DNA from: Chara braunii
Lineage: Eukaryota; Streptophyta; Charophyceae; Charales; Characeae
Assembly: GCA_003427395.1 (NCBI GenBank)
Contig: BFEA01000274.1
Coordinates: 1,744,837 to 1,784,397 of the forward strand
Direction: 5' to 3'
Length of the DNA: 39,561 bases
This document shows, piece after piece, positions 19,240-28,787 of the stretch. The notes below the pieces were generated by a model that saw only the letters and a list, made by a program, of their open reading frames with translations, had not been told where the DNA came from and did no database searches. Every line of letters begins with the position of its first letter. The first letter of the stretch is position 1. The position numbers and the translations under genes are program-made.

Positions 19240-19980
19240 GAGTTCACATGGGTCACTGATAACAACCCATTGACCTACTACAAGACACGGTGAGCAGCAC
19301 GATCGGACGATGGATGTACTTCATCGACCAATTTGACTTCACACCGAAATACCTCGCCGGCCTCTCCAATCGTGCAGCAGATGCACTCTCGCGAAGACCC
19401 GATCTTTGCGCTATGGCACATCATGCCTTCGTGTTCGACGAGGAACTCCAGCGGTACTTCATCCGGGGCTATGAGTCTGATCCGGATTACGCCACACTCT
19501 ATACGCAGTTATCTTCGGATCACCCGCCGGCCAGCCACCATCGCATAGTCAACGGCTACTTGCTCCTCCACTCGCGAGGCGAGGACTTATTGTGTGTCCC
19601 ACGAGACCGTCGTCTTCGGACTCGCCTTCTTGGCGAGTACCACGACTCGTGACTCGCTGGCCATTTCGGAGTCAATCGGACTATCACACGACTTCGACAA
19701 TGATTCTGGTGGCCCAACCTCATTACCGATGTCACGTGGTATTGCGACTCTTGCGAAGTTTGCCAACGAAGCAAGCCCCGCAACCGCAATCCCTACGGCA
19801 AGTTGTGCCCGTTGCCTATCCCACGGGAACCCGGCCTCTCCATTGCCATGGACGTCACCGGCCCATTTCCCCGCGACCGCTTTGGGCACGACGGCATCCT
19901 CACGGTCATTGACCGATTGAGTAAATACACGCGATTTCTACCTTGCAAGTACTACGCCACGACTCCCGAACTTGCGCGCC
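19240..19980 (+). pseudogene. Inverted RNase H/integrase segment of the gypsy element
   Basis: This stretch codes on the plus strand, opposite to the rest of pol. It runs from EFTWVTDNNPLTYYKT (RNase H end) through IGRWMYFIDQFDF and NRAADALSRRPDL (connection region), then LLGEYHDS, a stop, AGHFGVNRT and YCDSCEVC (HHCC zinc-binding domain), AMDVTGPFP (first catalytic Asp) and TVIDRLSKY (second catalytic Asp), ending TTPELAR. The minus-strand frame stops at FLLGRR on its right and resumes at HTGWICSHG on its left. Those are exactly the sequences that should join its two ends, so it is a simple in-place inversion. Frameshifts and stops are also present. Confidence 0.88.
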
Positions 19981-21297
19981 ACGACGCCCAAGGAGGAAGT
20001 GCCGCCATCGCTTGAGAGTCATCACGAATGCGAGCAGCTCCTTCTTCCTTGCATCATCAAGTGAGTCGATGGGAGGCACCTTGTGGCCCATCGTCGTCGT
20101 GGTGTTGGTCCAAGACTGCCCCAATGCCATAGCCGGAAGCATCAGTTGTCACTCTCGTTGGCAAGGTGGGGTCGTAGATGCTAAGGACGGGTGCCATGAG
20201 CATGGCCGTCTTGAGTGCTTGGAATGACCGACGCACTTCGTTGCTGAATACGAACGGCACCTTTCGCGATTGTAGTCTCGTCAATGGTGCAGGGATCCTT
20301 GAGCACTCGGTGATGAAGCATTGGTAGTAGCCTGCCAACCCCATGAATGAGCGAACTTTCGTGGTGTTAGTGGGCTCGGGCCATACTCGGATGGCCTCTA
20401 TCTTGTCTGCGAGCGAACGGATGCCTTGCGGCGTCACAAAATGGCCCCAGTACTCTAACTCTTGCCGCGCGTATTCGCATTTATCGCGGTTGGCTTTGTA
20501 CTTGGCTTATCGTAGCCGTTTCAAAACGGTGCGCAGGTGCTCCACATGCTCATCCAAACTCCGGTTGTACACCAAGATATCGTCGAGGTAGATGAGCACA
20601 AATTTGTCCAGCATGTGTCGGAACTCGTCGTTATAGCCGCTTGGAACATGGTCGGGGCATTCGTAAGGCCAAAAGGCATAACCAACCATTCAAAATGCCC
20701 ATATCACGTCTTGTAACGGTCCTCCCGCCGAATCTCGAGTTGGTGATATTCCGATTTGAGGTCAAGCTTGGAGAAAAATTTAGTAAAGCCCAGTCGTTCG
20801 AGAAGGTTGTCGATGCCCGGGAGAGGGCCGGCGTTCTTGATGGTTTGCACGTTGAGCTTGCGATAATCGCTGCACAACCGCAAGTCCTTGTTCTTCTTCC
20901 GGACGAAGAGAACGGGAGCGCCGTATGGCGAAGAGCTAGGCCGAATCCAACCTTTCTCAAGAAGGTCCTCGAGTTGTACCCGTAGCACACTTAACTCTTC
21001 CTCACTCATGCGGTAGATGCAACCACATGGAGGCACGGCCCCGACCTCGACGATGATCTCGTGGCGGATGGGCCGATCCGGTACTACTCCATGTGGGGCT
21101 TCGAGCACGCCGTCGTAGCCGTCGAGAAGCTCGGTGAAGCGTGGGTCCGTCGATGCGTCCGTCGATGGGATGTCATGGGGAGGGAGGGCGTGGAGAAAAC
21201 ACACCCCCATCTCCTCTATGTCGTCCCTGGTGATGGAAGCTCGAATGCTTGCGGCGGACACCACATGACAGTTGATCGAAAGGTGAGGTGGAGGCAC
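19981..21297 (-). pseudogene. Reverse transcriptase and RNase H N-terminus, decayed
   Basis: Order on the minus strand: HALPPHDIPST, LLEKGWIRPSSSPYGAPVLF, RLCSDYRKLN, FSKLDLKSEYHQL (the first catalytic Asp is present, but the usual SGYH is SEYH), a stop, YGHFEWLVMPFGLTNAP, a frameshift, IYLDDILVY (the catalytic YxDD is intact), a stop near 20507, YARQELEYWGHFVTPQGI, FMGLAGYY and TDASGYGIGAVLDQ (RNase H first Asp). It ends at KRWRHFLLGRR, cut by the inversion. At least three stops or frameshifts make it non-functional. The family is Ty3/gypsy, from the YLDD box and the SSPYGAPVLFV motif. Confidence 0.92.
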
Positions 21298-21308
21298 CGT
21301 GCATAGGA

Positions 21309-22214
21309 CTAGAACTCCGTTCTGATCACGAACGCGAACGGTGCGACGGTAGGGTGATCCTCACTTCGCAACCATGACATGCCCAAAATCATGTCGAACT
21401 GGGTGTCCAAAATGTTGAAGGATACGGCCTCGCTTGCATGCGAGGCGAAGTACATCGGAACGGAATCAATGCACCGGTCGATTGACTTGCGCGTGTGAGC
21501 ATCGGCCAACGTGACTTGCGTGGGCTGCGACTTCCTCCGAACGTGTGGCCCCAGGCTAGCGCGTACCACAAAATCTTGGCTCATATAGTTGCGAGTAGCT
21601 CTGCAATCGATCAAAGAGTTGCAGGTCGCTTCTTCGATCTGAATGCGTACGTACAACAATGGTGCGTCGTTGGTGTCGTACCGTTGTGTATTGAACTCGC
21701 GGTCGATCTTCGCAAGGTAGTCGCGAAGGTCAACAACCCCTACTCCAGCGTCCATCAACGGAGCTGGTACTACAGTGTGCAAGTAATCCTGCAATTGTGC
21801 CATGAGCACGTTGCAATGCGGTTTCGGCGATCTACCGGTCGGGGGAAGGGGCATCAATTGGAAGTCCACGAACGTCAACGGGTCGAGTCTCTCAAGTCTT
21901 GACCATGACGTCGAATCCCCGGGGAAAGTTGGTGGCGAAGCTGTCGAATCGGTTGCCGATGGTGGTGAAACCGTGCATGCGGTGGATTGTTGCACGTGGA
22001 GTGGCTGGTCCAACGGTGGGACCAAGTGGACAGCGTAATCCTCGTAAGTGAACCAAGGACTTGCGACATCCGCATTCTCCCCAAATGTGTAGGAGGCCAC
22101 TAGCAAGGCGGCCGAATCTGATGGAGTGAGAGGTGGAGTCGCCTCACTTCCCGCGCAGCTCAGTTTCCCAAGCTGATTCGAGGTCGAACATCCTCCTTGC
22201 CTTGATCTTGGCAT
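21309..22214 (-). pseudogene. Retropepsin domain with mutated active site
   Basis: The 301-codon open frame contains, near its C-terminal third, LIDCRATRNYMSQDF and later FDMILGMSWL. In gypsy proteases the first is normally a D-S/T/C-G-A motif; here Gly is replaced by Arg (DCRAT), so the enzyme should be inactive. A Pro/Ser/Thr-rich linker precedes it. It sits between gag and RT as expected. Confidence 0.82.
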
Positions 22215-23751
22215 TGGGAGGTCTTGTGCTAATAAGCACCAATAGCAGCAACCGTATCAGCTGCGGTACTTGTATTCGGCCTAGGTCAAGTTGAACTTGA
22301 CCCATGGTACTGGCTGTCCATTTCCGATCGGCGATGCAGTTTTCACCTTCCCTTTTCCACGGGAGTTGTTGTTGCTTTGCGGCTGGACAGCGGCCACCTG
22401 ATCTCCCTTGTGTGATGCTGGGGTGGCTGCCGAGTCTTCCACAATGTTGTCCGGTTGGACTGCAGCGACGGGCTGCGAACGCGGACCAAATTTTCCTTTC
22501 TCCACATGGGCTGGCTGCCACGCTAACTTCTCGTGTGTAGCAGCCCGGTTGGTCTTGATGATCTCATGCGCCTTGTCGATGATTTCGACAAAGGTCGTGT
22601 ACTATTCTCGATCACCAAGTGCAAGGCTCAAGAGCACACGACAAGTTGTCGAACTCCCGGCGCAGATGCGAAAATGACAACTCGAGATCGGGTGTTGCCA
22701 CGATCTTTTGCCATTCTGTGAGCCAATCGCGTGTCGGTGTGGTGCCTTGAGCCATGCGAAGAGGCGGTTGATGGTGAGCGCCGAGGTGTCATCCACAATG
22801 AACCGCTCCTTCCATTCCTTCGTCATCTTGTCCCAAGAAATCTTCTTGTGCAGGTCGGAGACCTGGACGCCGTGGGTGGTTGCCATGTGGCTGAGCCAGA
22901 TCTGGCAGCCGCCCTTGGCGTTGAGGAACAACGGCGAGATGTACAAGTGATTGGGGACCTCATGAATCCCAATGTCCGTTGTAAAGCCTTGCCACCAGAC
23001 GACTGGGTCCTGATGCGTATAGTCATCAAACTTCTCGATCGGAAACGTCGGCATCTTGTACGGTCGCGATGCACTGGTGCTGCCATCATTGTTAGGCGGC
23101 TGGTGTAGTTGCCGAACCTCGGTCTTCAAGGTGTCGAGCTGCTCGCTGATGGTGGCTGGTGCGGCGAAGGTGCTGATGTCGCCGAGCATTGCGACTGCAT
23201 GGTCAACTCGTTGCTCCAACTGGCGGGTCGAGGCCGCATTGCTGGGTTCGCCAGCATCTGATCCTGGTGTTGTTTGCTCCAAGTCCTATACACGGGAATG
23301 AATTGCCCGTTTAGCATCCTCGTGCAGATCCTTGTGGTTCCGCACTGCCCGTCGGAGATTCGCCAGGTCCTGGTGTTTTTTCTCTAACTCGGACTGCAGG
23401 TGGTTAGAAGTGTAAACCAACCGGGCCACGAGTTTGGAGAAAAACTCCTTGTGCTGCTCTTCCGGTGTCGTGTGGCCAGAACTTCAGCCTGTCGACGCTG
23501 GCAGCTTTGTGCCGTTGCAGCAGATCCTGGGCCTCCTTGCGGCGGGCCTGCGCATCTGCGTCAGCTGCAGCCTGAAGCCACTGCTTTTCAGCTGCTGCCT
23601 CCGATTCAGCCTGGAGGCGGGCAGCCTCAGCTGCCACCTGCCGCTGTTCCTCGGCCTCGATCAGTGCGAGCTGAGCTTTGAACCGCTGTCGGTACTCGGC
23701 AATGGACTCGTTGGCCAGTTGGATTGGCATGCCCAAAACTGAAACCGTCAT
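22144..23751 (-). pseudogene. Gag, broken by stops and frameshifts
   Basis: Probable start Met at 23751 (MTVSVLGMPIQL). A Glu/Ala/Gln-rich coiled coil (EYRQRFKAQLALIEAEEQR...) follows to about 23470, then a frameshift, an in-frame TAG near 23287 and EQTTPGSDAGEPSNAAS. The capsid-like core contains KFDDYTHQDPVVWWQGF and FLNAKGGCQIWLSHM, the layout of the Retrotrans_gag family. Further frameshifts occur near 22740 and 22630. A degenerate zinc-knuckle region with YGCYWC lies near 22230-22260. It would have formed the virus-like particle. I recognise this gag family from Chara, from memory only. Confidence 0.85.
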
Positions 23752-23756
23752 GGTGG

Positions 23757-23892
23757 TGGGGCACTGCTGATGTGGCACTGCTGACATGACACTGTTGCTG
23801 AAATGGCACTGCTGACGTGGTACTGTCACTAACGTGGCACTGCTGATGTGGCACTGTTGCTGACATGGCAATGCTGACGTGGCACTTACCAA
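23757..23892 (-). repeat. Minisatellite just before the gag start
   Basis: About nine degenerate copies of a TGGCACTGCTGAYG unit lie directly upstream of the probable gag Met. In one frame they give repeated VPHQQCHxS peptides, but as they lie 5' of the start they are more likely leader expansion. Confidence 0.7.
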
Positions 23893-23959
23893 ACCGGGAA
23901 TGCAGGCAAAGGGCTGGGTGGGAGGGAAACGCAGGAAGGTAACCAAACTGCACTTCCAT

Positions 23960-24523
23960 TCCCGGTCCTAATCAACCGAATAAAATAAAAATAAAAAATA
24001 AAAACAAGAGGATCCCGCCCCCTTTTTTTTTTTCCCTTTGAAAATCTGTCGATTTGATATCAGTGAGGCATTACGGAGGAGTACTATGAGCGAGATCTAG
24101 GCAAGGTTTCGCAAAGTTTCGGCTTTCAAAAAAATGCGATCTTGAAAAAAAAATTGCACGAAACAGAATGGAGGTTCCACTTTCAGAGAAGAATAGATCC
24201 AGTCCGAGAATATGACCACCTCCCTAGTTCACCTTATATGCCCAGAGTGAGACCAAAAAAAAAGACCGAAATGCTAATATCTGCAGTTGTGAAAAAATAA
24301 AATAAAATTGCAGAGATTTTTTTTTTTAATAAGGCTAATTCTTTAAGCCCAACCAATTCAATTACCTGTCAAATCTGGACAGGACGGCCTTTCAGGCCTT
24401 TTTTATTGTCAGTATAGTATTACGGGGAACCCCGTAGCAGCCACATCCGTGTTCAAGCCTCCAAGGAGGGAACATGCGGGAGCTGACTGGCTCCTTGATT
24501 GGGCGGATCCTCTGATTGAGAGG
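23960..24523 (-). other. Untranslated leader of the gypsy element
   Basis: Sequence between the PBS and gag. It has no coding character and contains A-rich and T-rich runs (about 23985-24030 and 24308-24325). Confidence 0.5.
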
Positions 24524-24541
24524 TCCGCTCCAATACCAAAC
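24524..24541 (-). other. Primer-binding site, tRNA-iMet-like
   Basis: Starting one to three bases after the 5' LTR end, the minus strand reads TGGTATTGGAGCGG, matching the usual plant PBS TGGTATCAGAGC at all but two positions. It is decayed but in the right place. Confidence 0.65.
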
Positions 24542-25582
24542 TGTTGCACACCGTAACGGTGCAGACCAGAACAAGAACCGACCTCTCTCACATAGTACAG
24601 GATACAAAAAAGGCTAAGATACCAATGATCAGACCAATCAATGTCACAATGCAGACAAAACATACATCATCGTCATCGCAAGGTCTGAAGGGGCCTGGCG
24701 CTCACACAGGAAGAATGCGCCAGTCCCAAACCATACACAGACGAGGAGGAAGGGAATCAGACAAAGAAGAGGGGGAAGATGGGAATGTCGTCAACACACC
24801 AAGTCTTCAATATAGACCCTAAATAATCCCTCGTCCAATGTCTTGGTCCGAATGTCGAGTCCGAATCCAAATGTCGTCAAATCTCAAAGTCACAAATCTC
24901 TCTTTCTTTCCCGTAGTCTGTAGGTGCTGAGAAGTCAGGTAGCGAGAGGGTGAGGGAGAGATGGTGGACTTAGAGGAGGAAGAAGAATAACTCTCTCTCT
25001 CTCTCTCTCTCTCTTGTGCCAAGTACTAACCTGTGAAGGTGGCGCCTTGTTGCAGGTACATCGAAGACGAAGCTGGAGCTATGGCGCGACAGGTAAGTCT
25101 CCCTGGCCTTCACCAACTCTCTCTCTCTCCGAAGCTACTCTAAGCTCCTAACAGCGCCCAGCGCTGAAGACTACTCCTAGCGCTAGCTACTACTGCTGCA
25201 GCGCTCCTGCAGAGTGCCGCGGCCGAATCCTGAAGACTGCCTCCTGCACTGCCCGTGAAGTGCCTGTGAACTGCCCTGCAGCCTGTAGGGCGGACCAGTA
25301 CTATATAGTGCTGGTCCGGCTGGGAGGCTGCTCTTGCCCATGCCGAATCGTGCCAGACCCTAGCGTTGAAGTTCAAACAAAGGTTGTCTTGAAACGGGCT
25401 TAAAAATTGCCTGCGCTTAACCCTGGTCTGGCGCCTAAGTTTCAGGACAGGTCGACTTTATGAGGGCCTGAAAATGGCCCTCCTTTTTAGGCTTTTTGGC
25501 TGAAACGATACAGGGCCTGGAGGGCCCTTATTTTCCGTCTGGTCGGCCCCTGCAGGCCCGTGTGGATGCGCAGTATGCCACA
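24542..25582 (-). repeat. 5' LTR of the gypsy element
   Basis: Pairs with 17329-18214. It is about 155 bp longer because of a (CT)n run at about 24989-25013 and further CT-rich and GCGC-rich sequence at 25108-25190, flanking the inverted splice-like block. TG...CA ends and the adjacent 5-bp duplication fix its limits. Confidence 0.93.
25017..25107 (+). other. Splice-like module in the 5' LTR, opposite orientation
   Basis: On the plus strand: GTACTAAC, then CTTGTTGCAG, 37 bases, and GACAG|GTAAGT, ending CCCTGGCC. This is the reverse orientation of the 3' LTR block, with a 3-base insertion and few changes. CT-rich tracts lie on both sides, and in this copy only. Confidence 0.6.
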
Positions 25583-26877
25583 GTAGACTTCGATATCATC
25601 ACTCTCAAAGAGGGATGCATACTTAAAAGCGATACAAGTTTAGAAGGCCAACTCAGATCCAAAATGACAAAATCTTACATCAGATCAAAGTGAAAAGTTG
25701 AAAACCGACCTGCCAAGCAAGGCCACGATAAACTGTGACATAGAGTGCCAGTCCTGCAAAGCCAGACACAGAAACCGCAAAACGAACATGTCAAAATAAC
25801 AAATGAATAGCAGTTCCCAGTCATTCGATCCATGTATGTTACTAGCATAGTAATCACAGAGCTCTTTAGATCTCCAGAAGAGCTCTGAGTTTATAATAAT
25901 ATACTTACAAGTTACACCCTCTATATTGTCGACACACTGACGCAACATTTGTCATCATCTACATTGTACAGTCCTGAGCCTAACTTCACGCATCGCATAA
26001 ACTGTGTCCAGTCTGGGCCCCAGCTAGGTGAGTAGATTTCTTTTCAGCCTCTATTTCAGCGGTTCTCCTGGGCTAGGCTTTTGCCATACCCTGACAATAG
26101 AGTCAATAGACACATACAAGAACAATGACCATGACCAGAGGCATAACAGGTGACCAGAAACCTTGCTGAAAACTTGCACTAAAAGAGAGTTGTAACCAAT
26201 GAAATTTCAAATTTCACTCAGACCCTCACAACCTCTAAAGATCAAAAGGACGAAAACAAGGTGGGGAATCCACACTATTTTTCATCCCCAGTTAACCCCA
26301 TCAACCCTGAAAACAGTGAAAAGTGCATTGGACGCTGATTGGAGATCATTTCTTTTAGTTTTTTTCTGTTTTTTTTTTTTTTTTGCCCTGTTTTNTTTTT
26401 GGTCAAGGTCTGTGTGTGCCAAGCTTGGTGCTTGTTGGGTTTCTTGGAGTTGACTGTTTTGGCTAGCCCTGAAAAATCCTGAAAATCCTGAAAACTGAAA
26501 AGAGTGAATTGTGCATGAAAACACACTTTTGCCTTGTTGTTTTATAGGTTTTTAAAGTTCTTTTTTTAATTTGTTTTTTGTAAGTAGTTAGTATGATCTC
26601 CACTCTATGGATTGGCGACAAATTTGGTTACAATGACCCTTGGGTTTTGTTATAAATGGCCTGACAAGTTGTCTGAAAATTGAGGCCTCTGTTAACCGCC
26701 TCTCGGAGGACAAGGATGTGCAGGCAGGTGCTTCTGGACGAGCAGCGAGTTTTTCTTCTTGTTGCATGTTGTAAACCGTCCATGCATCCACTACACTCGC
26801 AGAGACACAGACTTCCCTCCGTGTGTGTTGTCATATTCGCTATACAGTGTATACACTGAAAAAAAGCATGACTGTAC
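25583..26877. other. No gene seen
   Basis: Flank of the gypsy insertion. Contains a homopolymer-rich T stretch with one N (26356-26400) and AT-rich frames without splice support. Nothing coding is recognised. Confidence 0.35.
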
Positions 26878-26934
26878 CAGACTGTTTCGTCGGACTTTCA
26901 CCGACTCATCAGGAGGTTGAACCCCGACAGTCTG
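26878..26934 (-). ncRNA. Type III hammerhead ribozyme
   Basis: On the minus strand the full catalytic core is present: stem III CAGACTG (26928-26934) pairs with CAGTCTG (26878-26884) over seven bases; cleavage triplet GTC (26926-26928); stem I hairpin GGGGTTCAACCTC; core CTGATGA (26906-26912); stem II GTCGG-TGAAAGT-CCGAC; and core GAAA (26885-26888) followed by the C that pairs with the G of the triplet. Stems I and II are closed and stem III is open, hence type III. No conserved core base is changed. The predicted cut follows the C complementary to 26926. Such ribozymes occur in viroid-like satellites, retrozymes and Penelope-like elements; none of those genes is seen here. Confidence 0.88.
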
Positions 26935-27003
26935 CCAAGCATGTATTTGACTGATGGATAAGGACTCACCACATCGCCCAGAGTTAGCGATACCCCTGAG
27001 AAA

Positions 27004-27312
27004 AGTGTGTGTGTGTGTGTGTGTGTGTTGTTAAAGCACCCCAAATTCTCTCCTCTCATTTCCTCCACCAATCATAACAAACCATCAATCACGAAAAAGG
27101 ATAGATAGGCAATATAATAGAAAATGCAAGGTTGGCCATGCTTGTGTGGTTCAGCGCGAAGTCCCTGTGTGTGTGTTTAAAAACCCCCAATTCTCTCTCT
27201 CATTCCATCCCTGATTCATCACAGAGCATCCATAAAACAAAAAAATAGAGATAGACAGTATAGTAGAAGATGCAAGGTTGGCCACGTTTGTGTGGTTCAG
27301 CGCCAAGTGCCC
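27004..27312 (+). repeat. Tandem duplication with (GT)n at each unit start
   Basis: Units at 27004-27166 and 27167-27312 each start with a GT run, then an AATTCTCTC..CTCATT segment, a GATAGRYAGTATARTAGAAR stretch, and end GCAAGGTTGGCCA followed by TTGTGTGGTTCAGCGC. A diverged piece of the unit end recurs at 28046-28082. Confidence 0.75.
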
Positions 27313-27357
27313 ACACACCCGTCTTCTGCCGAAGCGGCACACTTGCACATAATATAT

Positions 27358-27433
27358 ATATCGTCAAACAGAACTGGCCGGTAAACCGTAGGCAGAGAGG
27401 GAGAAGAGGACAACAAACGAGGGGCTGCGAAAA
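27358..27433 (+). repeat. Dispersed repeat family R, copy 2, cut by gap
   Basis: GTCAAACAGAACTGGCCGG onward matches copies 1 and 3 until the sequence runs into Ns at 27434. Confidence 0.8.
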
Positions 27434-27798
27434 NNNNNNNNNNNNNNNNNNNNNNNNNNNNNNNNNNNNNNNNNNNNNNNNNNNNNNNNNNNNNNNNNNN
27501 NNNNNNNNNNNNNNNNNNNNNNNNNNNNNNNNNNNNNNNNNNNNNNNNNNNNNNNNNNNNNNNNNNNNNNNNNNNNNNNNNNNNNNNNNNNNNNNNNNNN
27601 NNNNNNNNNNNNNNNNNNNNNNNNNNNNNNNNNNNNNNNNNNNNNNNNNNNNNNNNNNNNNNNNNNNNNNNNNNNNNNNNNNNNNNNNNNNNNNNNNNNN
27701 NNNNNNNNNNNNNNNNNNNNNNNNNNNNNNNNNNNNNNNNNNNNNNNNNNNNNNNNNNNNNNNNNNNNNNNNNNNNNNNNNNNNNNNNNNNNNNNNNN
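27434..27798. other. Assembly gap (365 N)
   Basis: All bases are N. Frames crossing it are meaningless. Confidence 1.
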
Positions 27799-28147
27799 GA
27801 AGAGGAAATAAGATGAGCGAAGAAAAGAAAAAATGAAAGGACAGACAGGCAAAGAGACAGACAAACCAGAAAAACACAAAACAGTGTCTTCTTCTTTGTT
27901 TTAGACTTTTAGTGTATTCTTATTTCTTTCAGTGTTTTATAATTTTTTTACACTGAACAAAAGATAAATAAAAAACAAAGACACATTGAAATCATTCAAT
28001 TTCTCAGTCTTCTTAACTCCTCCTCCACTGCGCCTCTCACGTACAAGGCTCGCCACGTTGATGAAGTTGAGCGCGAGCTGCCCCCATCCCCGTCTGGCAT
28101 AAAGGGATGAGAGGAGCAGAAAAGAAAAAACGATAGGCGAAGGGAAG
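27799..28147. other. No gene seen
   Basis: A purine-rich stretch after the gap, then AT-rich sequence and a diverged end of the 27.2-kb tandem unit (28046-28082). Confidence 0.3.
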
Positions 28148-28436
28148 GTGACACAACTTCTTCTTTCTTTTACTGTATTCTTCGTTCTTTCACAGTTTTG
28201 GAGTTTGGTGGAGGGTCTACCACGTTCGCTTTTCAGCACACCTGCACTTCCTTCATTACTTCTTATTCTCATTTTCACCCTTCTGACTTTTTCTTTGAGG
28301 GTGTTAGGGTGCAGGGTACAAACAAAGTAAAATGACACAAACTTTTTCTTTCTTTTACTGCATTCTTCTTTCACTGTCTTGCAGTTTTAGTGAAGAGTCT
28401 CCCACTTTTGTACACTCTTTTCAGCACACCTGCACC
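28148..28436 (+). repeat. Duplicated block, two spaced copies
   Basis: 28148-28248 and 28332-28436 share TGACACAA, a CTTTCTTTTACTG..TTCTT core and the end TTTTCAGCACACCTGCAC, with about 80 bp of other sequence between. Both copies are T-rich and non-coding. Confidence 0.65.
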
Positions 28437-28702
28437 TTTTTGTTAAGGTGCAAGGTATGTCTGCGTAAGACCCTCAGACAGATAGGACAACTATCATAAG
28501 GATGCAGGCGATGGTAGCAGCCCTCCCGCAGGAGCCATCTTTGCGTTAGTGTATTCTTATTTCTTTCAGGCAAGCAACCTCGTCACAGCAGGAGCCAGGA
28601 CGGCTAGCATCAACCATACCTCTGAAGCATGCACGGCAGAGGGCATGCATATATCGTCAGTATATATATTACATATACATATATTGTCACATTTTATGAA
28701 TA

Positions 28703-28787
28703 TATATAGTCAAACAGAGCTGCCCCGTAAACTGTAGGCAGAGAGGCAGAAGAGGACAACAAACGAGGGGCTGTGACAAACTGTTTC
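28703..28787 (+). repeat. Dispersed repeat family R, copy 3
   Basis: GTCAAACAGAGCTGCCCCG through GAAGAGGACAACAAACGAGG to GTGACAAACTGTTTCATCGG. The complement of its end reads CCGATGAAACAGTTTGTC, like the 3' half of a hammerhead; the sequence beyond (28788-28815) is a degenerate partner. Confidence 0.7.

Larger units (their letters stand above)
17329..25582 (-). mobile_element. Ty3/gypsy chromovirus LTR retrotransposon, complete ends, decayed
   Basis: An 8254-bp element with LTRs at 17329-18214 (3') and 24542-25582 (5'). The LTRs begin TGTGGCATACTG and end GCAACA on the minus strand. The 5-bp duplication GTAGA flanks it at 17324-17328 and 25583-25587. Internal order on the minus strand is PBS, gag, protease, RT, RNase H, integrase, chromodomain, polypurine tract: the gypsy/chromovirus order. 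All genes carry stops or frameshifts. A ~740-bp internal segment (19240-19980) is inverted, and an ~85-bp block is inverted between the LTRs. The LTRs differ by many substitutions and indels, so the insertion is old. The element could not move by itself. Confidence 0.95.

Noticed and set aside
17329-25582. Two copies of a segmental duplication rather than LTRs
   Set aside because: TG/CA ends, the 5-bp duplication, PBS, PPT and gag-pol between them identify LTRs.
27200-27877. Long open frames over 27.4-27.8 kb
   Set aside because: They run through 365 Ns.
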